Part shown: positions 1 through 7,720 of the stretch, piece by piece | Layout of the letters: each line of letters begins with the position of its first letter | Position numbering within the stretch: the stretch's first letter is position 1 | NCBI GenBank assembly: GCA_903870685.1 | Contig: CAIQDX010000109.1 | Coordinates: 1-36,168, forward strand | DNA length: 36,168 nt | Direction: 5' to 3' | From: an uncultured Chitinophagaceae bacterium | Lineage (GTDB): Bacteria > Bacteroidota > Bacteroidia > Chitinophagales > Chitinophagaceae | The notes under the pieces: model-generated | What the model was told of the DNA's origin: nothing | The model's database searches: none | Seen by the model: the letters and a program-made list of their open reading frames with translations, nothing else | Position numbers and translations under genes: made by a program

Positions 1-1722
1 AAATTCTCCTGCTTTACTGTATTCACCATAACGCGCCACTTCATCGCGGAAAGGGCGAATCATTTGTGAATGGCATAAATAACAACCTTCACGAATATAA
101 ATATCTCTTCCTTGTAACTCAAGTGGTGTATAAGGTTTTACAGAAGCGATTGTTGGAATATTTGTTTTGATCAAAAATGTTGGAAGCATTTCAATGGCAC
201 CACCAATAGCAACTAACACTAAACTTAATATCAGCATTTGAATTGGTCTTGCTTCAATCCAACGATGCCAGTATTGTTTACCGTGTGTAGCAATAACTTT
301 CGGTAACGGTGCTGCTTCTGCTGCTTCATCAGCAATGAACGAACCTGCTTTAATTGTTTTGATCAAATTATAGATCATCAATAAAGCACCTACTAGATAA
401 ATGGCACCACCAACACTTCTTGTTATATACATTGGAATGATGTGTGTAACAGTTTCAAGGAACTGGAATTTTAAAGTTCCATCTTCTGTAAATTGTTTCC
501 ACATGGTTGCTTGAGTAAAGCCTGCCCAATACATTGGGATGGCATATAAAACAATACCAATTGTTCCGATCCAGAAATGGTTTGTTGCTAATTTTTTAGA
601 ATACAATGGTGTGTTGAACATTTTTGGAATCAACCAATACAACATTCCAAAAGTTAAGAAACCATTCCATCCCAAGGCACCAACGTGAACGTGTGCAATG
701 GTCCAATCAGTAAAATGTGAAATAGCATTTACACTTTTTAAACTCAACATTGGTCCTTCAAATGTGCTCATACCATAACAGGTAACAGCAACAACCATAA
801 ATTTCAAAACAGGTTCTTCTCTTACTTTATCCCATGCTCCTCGCAATGTGAATAATCCATTCAACATACCACCCCAACTTGGAGCGATCAACATAATGCT
901 GAATACTGTTCCTAAACTTTGTGCCCAATCAGGTAAAGCAGTATATAATAAATGGTGAGGACCTGCCCAGATATATAAAAATATCAAAGCCCAAAAGTGA
1001 ACAATTGATAAGCGATAACTATAAACAGGACGATTAGCTACTTTAGGAATGAAATAATACATCAATCCTAAATATGGTGTGGTTAAAAAGAATGCAACGG
1101 CATTATGACCATACCACCATTGTACCAATGCATCTTGAACACCTGCATAAAAACTATAACTCTTCATCCATGAGAAAGGAATTTCGAATGAGTTAACGAT
1201 ATGTAACATGGCAACGGTTACCCATGTTGCAATAAAAAACCAGATCGCAACATATAAATGGCTTTCTCTTCTTTTAATAATAGTACCAAACATGTTGATA
1301 CCAAATACTACCCAAACTAAAGTAATTACGATATCGATTGGCCATTCCAATTCTGCATATTCTTTACCGCTTGTATATCCTGCTAATAAAGTAACTGCAG
1401 CAGCTACAATAATTAATTGCCAAACCCAGAAATGAATTCTACCTAAAACATCACTGAACATTCTTGCTTTGCATAAACGTTGCAAGGCATAATAAACGCC
1501 CATGAAAATTCCATTTCCCACGAATGCAAAAATTACTGCATTGGTGTGAACCGGACGAACACGTCCGAAAGTTGTAAATGGCAAATCGAAATTAGCAGCG
1601 GGCAAATAAATTTGCACAGCTATTAATAACCCTGCCAACATTCCTACGATGCCCCATAACATGGTTGCGTAGGCAAACATCTTTACAATCTTGTTATCGT
1701 AATAAAATTTTTCTACTTGCAT
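1..1722 (-). CDS. ccoN: cbb3-type cytochrome c oxidase, fused CcoN-CcoO subunit (3' end outside window)
   Basis: This is the catalytic heme-copper subunit of the high-affinity cbb3 oxidase, which reduces O2 at the inner membrane. The frame is open for 574 codons from the ATG at 1722 to the window edge. The translation begins [10 protein letters not shown] and has many membrane helices. Heme/copper ligand contexts are visible as [27 protein letters not shown] and [18 protein letters not shown]. After a charged linker and one more membrane helix it runs without a stop into the CcoO monoheme domain, seen as [18 protein letters not shown] (a CxxCH heme site). CcoN and CcoO are separate genes in Proteobacteria; fusion is usual in Bacteroidota. 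The gene lies 34 bp downstream of ccoS, in an operon probably controlled by the promoter and FNR-like site upstream of ccoS. The rest of CcoO lies beyond the left edge. Confidence 0.95.
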   Translation of the reverse strand, partial: MQVEKFYYDNKIVKMFAYATMLWGIVGMLAGLLIAVQIYLPAANFDLPFTTFGRVRPVHTNAVIFAFVGNGIFMGVYYALQRLCKARMFSDVLGRIHFWVWQLIIVAAAVTLLAGYTSGKEYAELEWPIDIVITLVWVVFGINMFGTIIKRRESHLYVAIWFFIATWVTVAMLHIVNSFEIPFSWMKSYSFYAGVQDALVQWWYGHNAVAFFLTTPYLGLMYYFIPKVANRPVYSYRLSIVHFWALIFLYIWAGPHHLLYTALPDWAQSLGTVFSIMLIAPSWGGMLNGLFTLRGAWDKVREEPVLKFMVVAVTCYGMSTFEGPMLSLKSVNAISHFTDWTIAHVHVGALGWNGFLTFGMLYWLIPKMFNTPLYSKKLATNHFWIGTIGIVLYAIPMYWAGFTQATMWKQFTEDGTLKFQFLETVTHIIPMYITRSVGGAIYLVGALLMIYNLIKTIKAGSFIADEAAEAAPLPKVIATHGKQYWHRWIEARPIQMLILSLVLVAIGGAIEMLPTFLIKTNIPTIASVKPYTPLELQGRDIYIREGCYLCHSQMIRPFRDEVARYGEYSKAGEF

Positions 1723-1756
1723 ACTTGTTTAGTTTGTGGTTGGTTGTTGATTATAG

Positions 1757-1924
1757 TTAAAGTTGTTTTTCTTCTTTGTTTAAGGGTTTATCATCAAATA
1801 ACATACGCAATGGAGCACTTGCTTCATCATCATATTGACCGTTTTTAACGCTCCAAATAAATGCGGCGAGGAATAAGCAAGCAACAGTTATACTTGCAAT
1901 TAATAGAAGTACAATTACACTCAT
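1757..1924 (-). CDS. ccoS: cbb3 oxidase assembly protein CcoS
   Basis: A 55-residue protein beginning MSVIVLLLIASITVACLFLA: one N-terminal membrane helix followed by WSVKNGQYDD and a short acidic/basic tail ending KEEKQL. The pattern helix-FxWxxKxGQxDD is the hallmark of CcoS, needed for cofactor insertion into cbb3 oxidase. Its length matches the family (about 50-70 aa). It sits directly upstream of the CcoN-CcoO fusion gene and downstream of ccoI on the same strand. A Bacteroidota promoter with an FNR-like palindrome lies immediately upstream, so ccoS is probably the first gene of the oxidase transcript. Confidence 0.92.
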   Translation of the reverse strand: MSVIVLLLIASITVACLFLAAFIWSVKNGQYDDEASAPLRMLFDDKPLNKEEKQL

Positions 1925-1946
1925 GAGTTCTTTATTATCTAATGGT

Positions 1947-1977
1947 CAAATGTATTCGCGATACAACCCAAAGTCAA
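1947..1977 (-). promoter_or_regulatory. Bacteroidota promoter for ccoS-ccoNO
   Basis: Read on the minus strand, TTG (1977-1975), a 20-nt spacer and TACATTTG (1954-1947) match the Bacteroidota sigma-A form TTG-N(19-21)-TAnnTTTG. Transcription would start near 1940, about 16 nt before the ccoS ATG. Assigned by pattern only. Confidence 0.65.
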
Positions 1978-1990
1978 TGATATAACTCAA

Positions 1991-2020
1991 TTTAAAACAT
2001 GACAAAAGTCATGTTTTAAA
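1991..2020. promoter_or_regulatory. FNR-like palindrome upstream of ccoS
   Basis: A perfect inverted repeat with 13-bp arms (1991-2003 and 2008-2020) around AAAA. The core is ATGAC-AAAA-GTCAT, the 5-4-5 geometry of FNR/CRP-family sites (TTGAT-N4-ATCAA). Its centre lies 58.5 bp from the end of the ccoS -7 element, a class-I-like activator position. It also lies between ccoI and ccoS, so a weak terminator role for ccoI cannot be excluded, but no clean U-tract accompanies it on the minus strand. Confidence 0.7.
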
Positions 2021-2076
2021 AATATTTTTTAATCAAAGCTTTTTTTGTTCAAAATATTTTCAAAAACAAATGGCAA

Positions 2077-4476
2077 TTATTTCAATTTCATCTTCCAAGC
2101 AGATAGGTTACTGAAACCAAATGTAATCAGCAAGATGCTGATACTGCTACATGGCATCAATATAGCTGCAAGCATTGGTGACAACATCCCCTGCACTGCG
2201 AAATAATTCCCAACTATATTATAGAGTAGTGAAACTATAAATGCCGCCAACACTACTTTTTTATTGTCTTTACACAATTGTATAAATTTATACAGCTGAG
2301 ATAGTTCTTTTGCTTCTAAGATGGCATCGCTTGCTGGTGTAAAGTTGTTACTGTTTTCGGTAACAGCTATTCCAACATCGGCTTGACGTAAAGCTCCGGC
2401 ATCATTTAATCCATCACCAATCATCATTACTTTCTTTCCTTTTTGCTGCAAACTTTTTATAGCTTCTAATTTATCTTCCGGTTTTTGATGAAATAAAATA
2501 TTTGCATCAAATCCTAATAATTCCTGTAAATAATTTTTTTCTCCTGCATTATCGCCACTCAAAACAGCTAACTGATATTTTTTTTGCAAAGTTTTTATTA
2601 AAGCAGGAATATGTGTGCGATACTGATTTCTGAAACCAAATTTTCCCAACACTTTTCCTTCAACAGAAATATAAACAGATGATTCAACATCTCTTTCTGC
2701 ATGAACGCCGGTAACATAACTTTTTGATCCAAGCGTAATTAATTCACCATCTACAATACCTTCAATTCCTTTGCCTGCAAATTCTTCAAAAGCAACAACT
2801 TTCATCCGGCTGCTTTCGTTTGTCCATGCTGCTATTGCTTTACTCATGGGATGAGTTGACTGAGATGTTAGTGCAGCTATTTTTCTTTTCAAATCCTTAC
2901 TCAACATCATTCCATCATAATTAATTTCGTTGTACCGACCGGTGGTTAATGTTCCGGTTTTATCGAAAACAATATAATTTATGTCGGCAATATCTTCGAT
3001 GGTTTGCGCATTACGCAGATATAAATGTTTACGACCAAGAATGCGTAAAATATTTCCGTTAGTGAAAGTGTTGCTTAATAATAATGCACAAGGACAAGCA
3101 ATAATTAATACCGATGTAGCAGCGATCCACATTTTGCTTATATCATTAAAATACCAATAAGTTGCTGATGATATTGAAAGAAATAAAACGATCCATGTAA
3201 AATATCTGGAGAGTAAATGAACAAAAGAGCGTTCTTCATCTCTTATTTTTTGTTTTAGATCTTCTCTGTTCCAAAGTTTGGTAAGATAACTTTGGGCCAC
3301 TTCTTTTACCACTAATATTTCTATGTTACTTCCAATTTGTTTTCCACCGGCATAAACAATTTCGCCCATCTCTTTTTCAATTGGTAAACTTTCGCCGGTA
3401 ACAAAACTATAATCAATAACAGCTTTGCCGCGGGTTATGATTCCGTCTGCAGGAATCAATTCCTGATTATGTATTAATAATGTATCGTTCAGTTTTATAT
3501 CGGGGAGTGCAGCAGTTTCTTCTTTTTCGTCTTTTACTCTTGTAACTGCAATTGGAAAATAGGAAGTGTAATCTCTTTCAAAACTAAGTTGCTCGTAGGT
3601 TTTATCCTGCAACACTCTTCCTATCAACATAAAAAAAACAATACCGCTCATGCTATCAAAATAACCACTTCCTGTTCCTGATAAAACTTCGTACAAACTC
3701 CTTCCAAATGTAACCACCACGGCTAAAACGATTGGTGCATCAATACTTAAAAAGCCGTGTTTTAAACTTTTCCAAGCACTCATATATAATTCAGAAGAAG
3801 AATAAAAGAAAACGGGTAAACTTAAAATCAAACTCAAGTAACGAAAAGTAGTTATCAGATTTTGTTCTTTTCCATCAATGCCTAAATATTCAGGGAAACT
3901 CAGCAACATTATATTTCCAAAACAAAAACCTGCAACACCTAATTTATAAATTTTTGATTTGTTCAGTTTGGGTTTAGCTTGTTTGGCATCATTCAAACTA
4001 ATATAAGGTTCGTAACCAATTGCAGTTAATAATTCAGCAACCTGACGCATGGATACATTGCGATGATTAAAAATAATATCTGCTTCTTTTCTTGTAAAAT
4101 TTACTTTACTGCTGATGATATTTTCATTTAACTGATGCAAATTTTCTAACAGCCACAAACAGCTGCTGCAATGCATTTGAGGCAAATAAAAAGATATATG
4201 TGTTTGCTTTTCGTCTTTAAAAACAGTGAGAGATTGTTGAATACTTTCATCATCCAAAAAAGAAAATTTATTTTCTCTTACTTTAATGCGTTGGTTGATA
4301 CCGGGATTTTTGCTGATAGAATAATAATCGCATAAACCATTTTGATTTAGAATTTCGTAAACCATTTTACATCCTTCGCAACAAAATTCTTTTTCATGAG
4401 CAAGTATGGGTTTATCAACACAATCTTCGCCGCAATGATAACATTGTATGGAAACTGCATTTTCTTTTTTACTCAT
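2077..4476 (-). CDS. ccoI: Copper-transporting P1B-type ATPase CcoI (cbb3 oxidase maturation)
   Basis: A 799-residue heavy-metal P-type ATPase that supplies copper to cbb3 oxidase. The N-terminus has a Cys-rich metal-binding region (CYHCGEDC and CCEGC) typical of CcoI/FixI, then an HMA domain with the metal site MHCSSC (about residues 101-106). Later come the membrane metal site ACPCALLLS, the phosphorylation motif DKTGTLT, the HP motif (THPMSKA) and the hinge GDGLNDAGAL. About eight membrane segments are visible. It starts 8 bp after the hemerythrin-like gene and is followed by ccoS, matching the usual cco maturation cluster. Other copper ATPases (CopA) share the core motifs, but the N-terminal extension and neighbours favour CcoI. 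Confidence 0.93.
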   Translation of the reverse strand: MSKKENAVSIQCYHCGEDCVDKPILAHEKEFCCEGCKMVYEILNQNGLCDYYSISKNPGINQRIKVRENKFSFLDDESIQQSLTVFKDEKQTHISFYLPQMHCSSCLWLLENLHQLNENIISSKVNFTRKEADIIFNHRNVSMRQVAELLTAIGYEPYISLNDAKQAKPKLNKSKIYKLGVAGFCFGNIMLLSFPEYLGIDGKEQNLITTFRYLSLILSLPVFFYSSSELYMSAWKSLKHGFLSIDAPIVLAVVVTFGRSLYEVLSGTGSGYFDSMSGIVFFMLIGRVLQDKTYEQLSFERDYTSYFPIAVTRVKDEKEETAALPDIKLNDTLLIHNQELIPADGIITRGKAVIDYSFVTGESLPIEKEMGEIVYAGGKQIGSNIEILVVKEVAQSYLTKLWNREDLKQKIRDEERSFVHLLSRYFTWIVLFLSISSATYWYFNDISKMWIAATSVLIIACPCALLLSNTFTNGNILRILGRKHLYLRNAQTIEDIADINYIVFDKTGTLTTGRYNEINYDGMMLSKDLKRKIAALTSQSTHPMSKAIAAWTNESSRMKVVAFEEFAGKGIEGIVDGELITLGSKSYVTGVHAERDVESSVYISVEGKVLGKFGFRNQYRTHIPALIKTLQKKYQLAVLSGDNAGEKNYLQELLGFDANILFHQKPEDKLEAIKSLQQKGKKVMMIGDGLNDAGALRQADVGIAVTENSNNFTPASDAILEAKELSQLYKFIQLCKDNKKVVLAAFIVSLLYNIVGNYFAVQGMLSPMLAAILMPCSSISILLITFGFSNLSAWKMKLK

Positions 4477-4484
4477 TCTGTCAA

Positions 4485-5054
4485 TTAGTTAAGTGTTTCT
4501 TTGCGATTATGCTTTTTGTGAATAGCAATTTTTAAATTGGTTACTTTAGGATATAATAAACTTTGTTCAATATGTATCCATTGAAAAACATGATTTTCTA
4601 AAGAAAACATTTCGCTTACACATTGTTTCCATTCTTTACTCCAGGAAGATTTTACCACATAATTATTTAGCAGCTTACGAATATTTTGAGTTAGTCCGAT
4701 GATGGTTTGTTGTGTGTGTTGTACCGAATCAAAAACTTTTGGATCAACTTTATTTTCGGTTGATTTTTTAGTGTTTTGATAATTTTTTTTGATAAATGGA
4801 AAAACAATTCCGGATTCTTTTAAAACCAAATGTTGTATCTCATCATCCAATTTTCTAAATAGTAATTGTACTACTTCTGAATCAGAAGAAGGCAGCTCGT
4901 TGATATAAGCATGTGAGTTAAGATATTGCTCAATCAATGTGCAGGATGATATGATCTCGGGTTGATAATCTGTTTGAATTAAATCGCAAAGCCCGGCCGG
5001 CGATAGTACCGCCTTTGAGCCATTATCTAATTTGTTCAAAAACATAGATTGCAT
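4485..5054 (-). CDS. Hemerythrin HHE-like protein, ScdA/RIC-related
   Basis: A 189-residue, mostly helical protein. The pattern of His/Glu residues resembles hemerythrin/RIC (ScdA, YtfE) di-iron proteins: DDEIQHLVLKESGIVFPFI, a second element at QHTQQTI, and WIHIEQSLLYPKV near the C-terminus. RIC proteins help repair or protect iron centres under nitrosative or low-oxygen stress. The first helix reads LIQTDYQPEI where RIC proteins usually carry His ligands, and the N-terminal ScdA_N Cys motif is absent, so the iron site may be incomplete or divergent. The gene is 8 bp upstream of ccoI and behind an FNR-like palindrome, which suggests co-expression with oxidase maturation. The family call is by motif and remains tentative. 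Confidence 0.65.
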   Translation of the reverse strand: MQSMFLNKLDNGSKAVLSPAGLCDLIQTDYQPEIISSCTLIEQYLNSHAYINELPSSDSEVVQLLFRKLDDEIQHLVLKESGIVFPFIKKNYQNTKKSTENKVDPKVFDSVQHTQQTIIGLTQNIRKLLNNYVVKSSWSKEWKQCVSEMFSLENHVFQWIHIEQSLLYPKVTNLKIAIHKKHNRKETLN

Positions 5055-5112
5055 TTTTATGTATGCAAATTAATTTCAGTAACCAAGAATATCAATGATA
5101 CAATTCAAACAC

Positions 5113-5134
5113 AAACATGATTTATATCATGTTT
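5113..5134. promoter_or_regulatory. FNR-like palindrome upstream of hemerythrin-ccoI operon
   Basis: A perfect 9-bp inverted repeat with core ATGAT-TTAT-ATCAT, the FNR 5-4-5 layout. On the minus strand a near-consensus -7 element (TTAATTTG, 5073-5066) lies 57.5 bp from the palindrome centre, just upstream of the ATG at 5054. The site also lies 30 bp past the 3' end of the FNR-type gene, so it is placed to act on the hemerythrin-ccoI operon. Confidence 0.65.
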
Positions 5135-5164
5135 ATAAAATGAATTTAAAAATAAAAAATGTTT

Positions 5165-5887
5165 TTAATCCTGCAGATTTGCAGTCTTTGCTAATTTTTT
5201 CTGGTTGATGATTTTAATTTTCTTACCATCTAATTCAACCATGTTGTCGCGTTTAAATTCCGATAATAATCGGATAGTTGACTCTGTTGCAGTGCCCACT
5301 AAATTAGCAATTTCTTCTCTCGATAAACGCACATTTAATGTAATGCCATCTTCTTCAAAGCCGTATGTTTCTTCAATAAATAATAATATTTCTGCTAATC
5401 TTTCACGAACAGGTTTTTGAGCAAGGTGAGTCATTTTTAATTCTGTTTTATGTAACTCATCTGCCAATAACTTCATCATTTCAAAAGTCAGTGCAGCATC
5501 ATTCTTTAAAATAGAAATAAACAATTCTTTAGGTATAAAGCAAATATGCGTGTCTTCTAATGCAACAGCAGTGGCACTATATCTCTCGTTACTTAACAAT
5601 GCTCTATATCCAATAATATCTCCGCCTTTTAATAAACGAATGATTTGTTCTTTACCATCATCACCTAAATGTGTAAGTTTAACCTTACCGCTATTGATAC
5701 AAAAAACACCAAAAGGATATGAGCCCTCATTAAAAATTGTTTGCCCTTTTTTAAAAGTATTTGAAACTTTTTGGGTTGTTATTTCACTCAAAAATTCAAC
5801 CTTAGCCTTGCAAAATACTGAAGCATTTTTCTGTGCGCAAGTTTGGCAAACAGGAGCTCCTTCGTGGATGAGATTTTTATTTACCAT
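5165..5887 (-). CDS. FNR-type transcription regulator (Crp/Fnr family)
   Basis: A 240-residue Crp/Fnr protein: an N-terminal Cys cluster, a cyclic-nucleotide-like beta-roll (about residues 45-130), a long dimerisation helix and a C-terminal winged helix with LSREEIANLVGTATESTIRLL. Cysteines at 14, 17 and 26 plus C116 (context HICFIP, aligning with VCEIPF around Cys122 of E. coli FNR) could bind an oxygen-labile 4Fe-4S cluster. The spacing CxxC-x8-C differs from E. coli FNR (CxxC-x5-C). The neighbouring cbb3 genes and three FNR-like palindromes in this window fit an oxygen-responsive activator. The start at 5887 retains the Cys cluster. Whether it senses O2 or NO is inferred, not shown. Confidence 0.85.
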   Translation of the reverse strand: MVNKNLIHEGAPVCQTCAQKNASVFCKAKVEFLSEITTQKVSNTFKKGQTIFNEGSYPFGVFCINSGKVKLTHLGDDGKEQIIRLLKGGDIIGYRALLSNERYSATAVALEDTHICFIPKELFISILKNDAALTFEMMKLLADELHKTELKMTHLAQKPVRERLAEILLFIEETYGFEEDGITLNVRLSREEIANLVGTATESTIRLLSEFKRDNMVELDGKKIKIINQKKLAKTANLQD

Positions 5888-5928
5888 AATTTTTTTCTGC
5901 GTTATTGTCTAAGATTTTCAAATCAGGG

Positions 5929-5936
5929 CAAAAGTA
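5929..5936 (-). promoter_or_regulatory. Candidate -7 element for the FNR-type gene
   Basis: Minus-strand TACTTTTG fits TAnnTTTG and lies about 40 bp upstream of the ATG at 5887. No TTG at the preferred 19-21 nt spacing is present (the nearest is at 14 nt), so support is moderate. No FNR-like box was found upstream of it. Confidence 0.4.
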
Positions 5937-6047
5937 GAAGCAATGTTTTCCAAAAAAAATGCAATCCATCAGGTTTTTTTAAGTAAATAAAGGACTTTAA
6001 TCGATTTTCGCCGAATTGTATTGCTAAGCTTATTTTTACAACAACTT

Positions 6048-7079
6048 ATGCCTTACCTGAATCTTACAGATAGTATCAATCTTGTTTCAAAAATAACTTT
6101 GAAACGGGCGTGGAATGCAGTGAAAGTGATGAGCAGTTATCAAATCAGTAAGTTGCTGGGTAAACCAATTCAATGGGGCTATCCAATATCTATTTCATTT
6201 GAGCCAACTACTTCCTGCAATTTGCGTTGCCCCGAATGTCCGAGTGGATTAAGAGAATTTACCAGACCAATCGGCATGTTGCAAAAAAACTTTTTCTTCG
6301 AAACGATCGATGAGATTTATAAAGAACTTTTATATCTCATTTTTTATTTTCAGGGTGAACCTTTTTTAAATGTTGATTTTCTGGAGATGGTTAAATATGC
6401 GCACGATAAAGGAATCTATACTGCCACATCAACCAATGCACATTATTTAACAGATGAGAAAGCAAGGCAAACTGTAGAAAGCGGATTGGATCGATTAATT
6501 ATTTCGATTGATGGAACCACACAGGATGTTTATCAACAATATCGCGTAGGGGGCAATCTGGATAAGGTTTTGGAAGGAGCCAGAAATATTGTGAAATGGA
6601 AAAAAGAATTGAAAAGTAAAACCCCATTTATATTTTTTCAGTTTTTGGTTGTAAAGCCAAACGAGCATCAAATTGAAGAAATAAAAAAATTAGGTGACGC
6701 TATTGGCGTTGATCAGGTTCGATTTAAAACTGCACAGGTGTATGATTTTGAGAACGATCCAAACCAATTAATTCCTTCTAACGAAAAATATAGTCGCTAT
6801 AAAAAAGATAAGAATGGAAAATTGAAAATAAAAAGCGGATTAAGTAATCATTGCTGGAAATTATCGCATGCTAATGTAATTACCTGGGATGGCTTGGTTG
6901 TGCCTTGTTGTTTTGATAAAGATGCAACTCACCAATTAGGAAATTTAAAAATACAATCTTTCAAACAGGTTTGGAAAAATGATAATTACAAACAGTTTCG
7001 TAACGAGATTATGAAGAGCAGAAAGAACATTGATATCTGTGCCAATTGCAGTGAAGGGCTAAAAGTTTGGGAAGATTAA
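6048..7079 (+). CDS. Radical SAM protein with SPASM domain
   Basis: A 343-residue protein from the ATG at 6048. An upstream TTG at 6021 would add nine residues but is a less likely start. The cluster motif CNLRCPEC (CxxxCxxC) binds the 4Fe-4S centre that cleaves SAM. The TIM-barrel continues with the GEPFLN motif and IISIDGTTQDVY. The C-terminal SPASM-type region has Cys residues in NHCWKLSH, VVPCCFDKD and DICANCSEG, suited to auxiliary Fe-S clusters. SPASM proteins modify peptides, cofactors or sugars; no precursor peptide gene is visible nearby, so the substrate is unknown. It is transcribed divergently from the FNR-type gene. Confidence 0.85.
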   Translation: MPYLNLTDSINLVSKITLKRAWNAVKVMSSYQISKLLGKPIQWGYPISISFEPTTSCNLRCPECPSGLREFTRPIGMLQKNFFFETIDEIYKELLYLIFYFQGEPFLNVDFLEMVKYAHDKGIYTATSTNAHYLTDEKARQTVESGLDRLIISIDGTTQDVYQQYRVGGNLDKVLEGARNIVKWKKELKSKTPFIFFQFLVVKPNEHQIEEIKKLGDAIGVDQVRFKTAQVYDFENDPNQLIPSNEKYSRYKKDKNGKLKIKSGLSNHCWKLSHANVITWDGLVVPCCFDKDATHQLGNLKIQSFKQVWKNDNYKQFRNEIMKSRKNIDICANCSEGLKVWED

Positions 7080-7112
7080 TTCGATTTTAATAATTCATTG
7101 TGCAAACATTTA

Positions 7113-7126
7113 TTGACAAAAGTCAT
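7113..7126. promoter_or_regulatory. FNR-like box upstream of marR
   Basis: TTGAC-AAAA-GTCAT has the FNR 5-4-5 geometry and shares the GAC-AAAA-GTC core with the ccoS site. Its centre (7119.5) lies 58.5 bp before the end of the -7 element at 7171-7178, exactly the spacing seen at ccoS. Confidence 0.6.
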
Positions 7127-7170
7127 TTTTTAAACCATCAAAAATCATGTATTCAGGAACATACCCGTAT

Positions 7171-7178
7171 TAATTTTG
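7171..7178 (+). promoter_or_regulatory. Bacteroidota -7 element for marR
   Basis: TAATTTTG matches TAnnTTTG and ends 4 bp before the ATG at 7183, so the mRNA would be nearly leaderless. No clear TTG is seen about 20 nt upstream, as expected if an activator at the FNR-like box compensates. Confidence 0.55.
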
Positions 7179-7182
7179 TAGC

Positions 7183-7641
7183 ATGGGAATTGTTGAAGAC
7201 ATACATCAAAAGAAAGATTTTAGAAGCCAATATCATAAAGTTCATGTAAATATTCTTTATTCTTCCAGTTGGATATTGGAAAGAGTAAAAGACTTTTTAG
7301 AAAATGAGGAGATCACCCCTCAACAATACAATATTCTTAGAATTTTAAAAGGTAGTAGACCAATTCCCATTTCTACTTTACAAATCAGAGAAAGAATGCT
7401 GGATAAAATGAGCGATACCAGCCGCTTGGTAGATCGTTTGGTAAAAAAAGGTTTGGCCGAAAAGAATATTAACCAAATTGATAAACGTTTGGTTGATGTT
7501 AATATTTCGGATAAAGGATTGGAAGTATTAGACAGATTAGACGAAAGAAACAAAGAACTCGACAACATTACAAACAGGCTTACTGTAGCCGAAGCTTTAC
7601 TGATGAACGAACTTCTCGACAAAATGCGCGGCACCATTTAA
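7183..7641 (+). CDS. MarR-family transcription regulator
   Basis: A 152-residue winged-helix protein. The core EITPQQYNILRILKGS, then ISTLQIRERMLDKMSDTSRLVDRLVKKGLAEK (recognition helix) and the wing IDKRLVDVNISDKGLEVLDRLD, are typical of MarR proteins. These are dimeric repressors or activators that often respond to small aromatic ligands or oxidation; here the ligand is unknown. The only cysteine-free, compact form argues against a thiol sensor. The FNR-like box upstream suggests that its own expression rises at low oxygen. It precedes the GHL10 gene by 79 bp, but a functional link is not evident. Confidence 0.88.
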   Translation: MGIVEDIHQKKDFRSQYHKVHVNILYSSSWILERVKDFLENEEITPQQYNILRILKGSRPIPISTLQIRERMLDKMSDTSRLVDRLVKKGLAEKNINQIDKRLVDVNISDKGLEVLDRLDERNKELDNITNRLTVAEALLMNELLDKMRGTI

Positions 7642-7720
7642 TTTTGTGAATTACATTTATTGCTTTACCTATTCTTCCACATTTTATTATTACTTATCGG
7701 CTGCGCTTTATCTTAGATAA

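Noticed and set aside
1208-1435. 75-codon plus-strand reading frame
   Set aside because: It lies antisense within ccoN, whose conserved heme-copper motifs make the minus strand coding.
1991-2020. Reading the ccoS-upstream palindrome as a terminator of ccoI
   Set aside because: The 13-bp stem is AT-rich with no proper U-tract beyond it on the minus strand, while its 5-4-5 core and distance to the -7 element repeat at other promoters.
5550-5912. 120-codon plus-strand reading frame opposite the FNR-type gene
   Set aside because: Shadow of a conserved Crp/Fnr gene; no recognisable domain and no promoter.
6021-6047. TTG start for the radical SAM gene
   Set aside because: It adds nine hydrophobic non-conserved residues; the ATG at 6048 is preferred.
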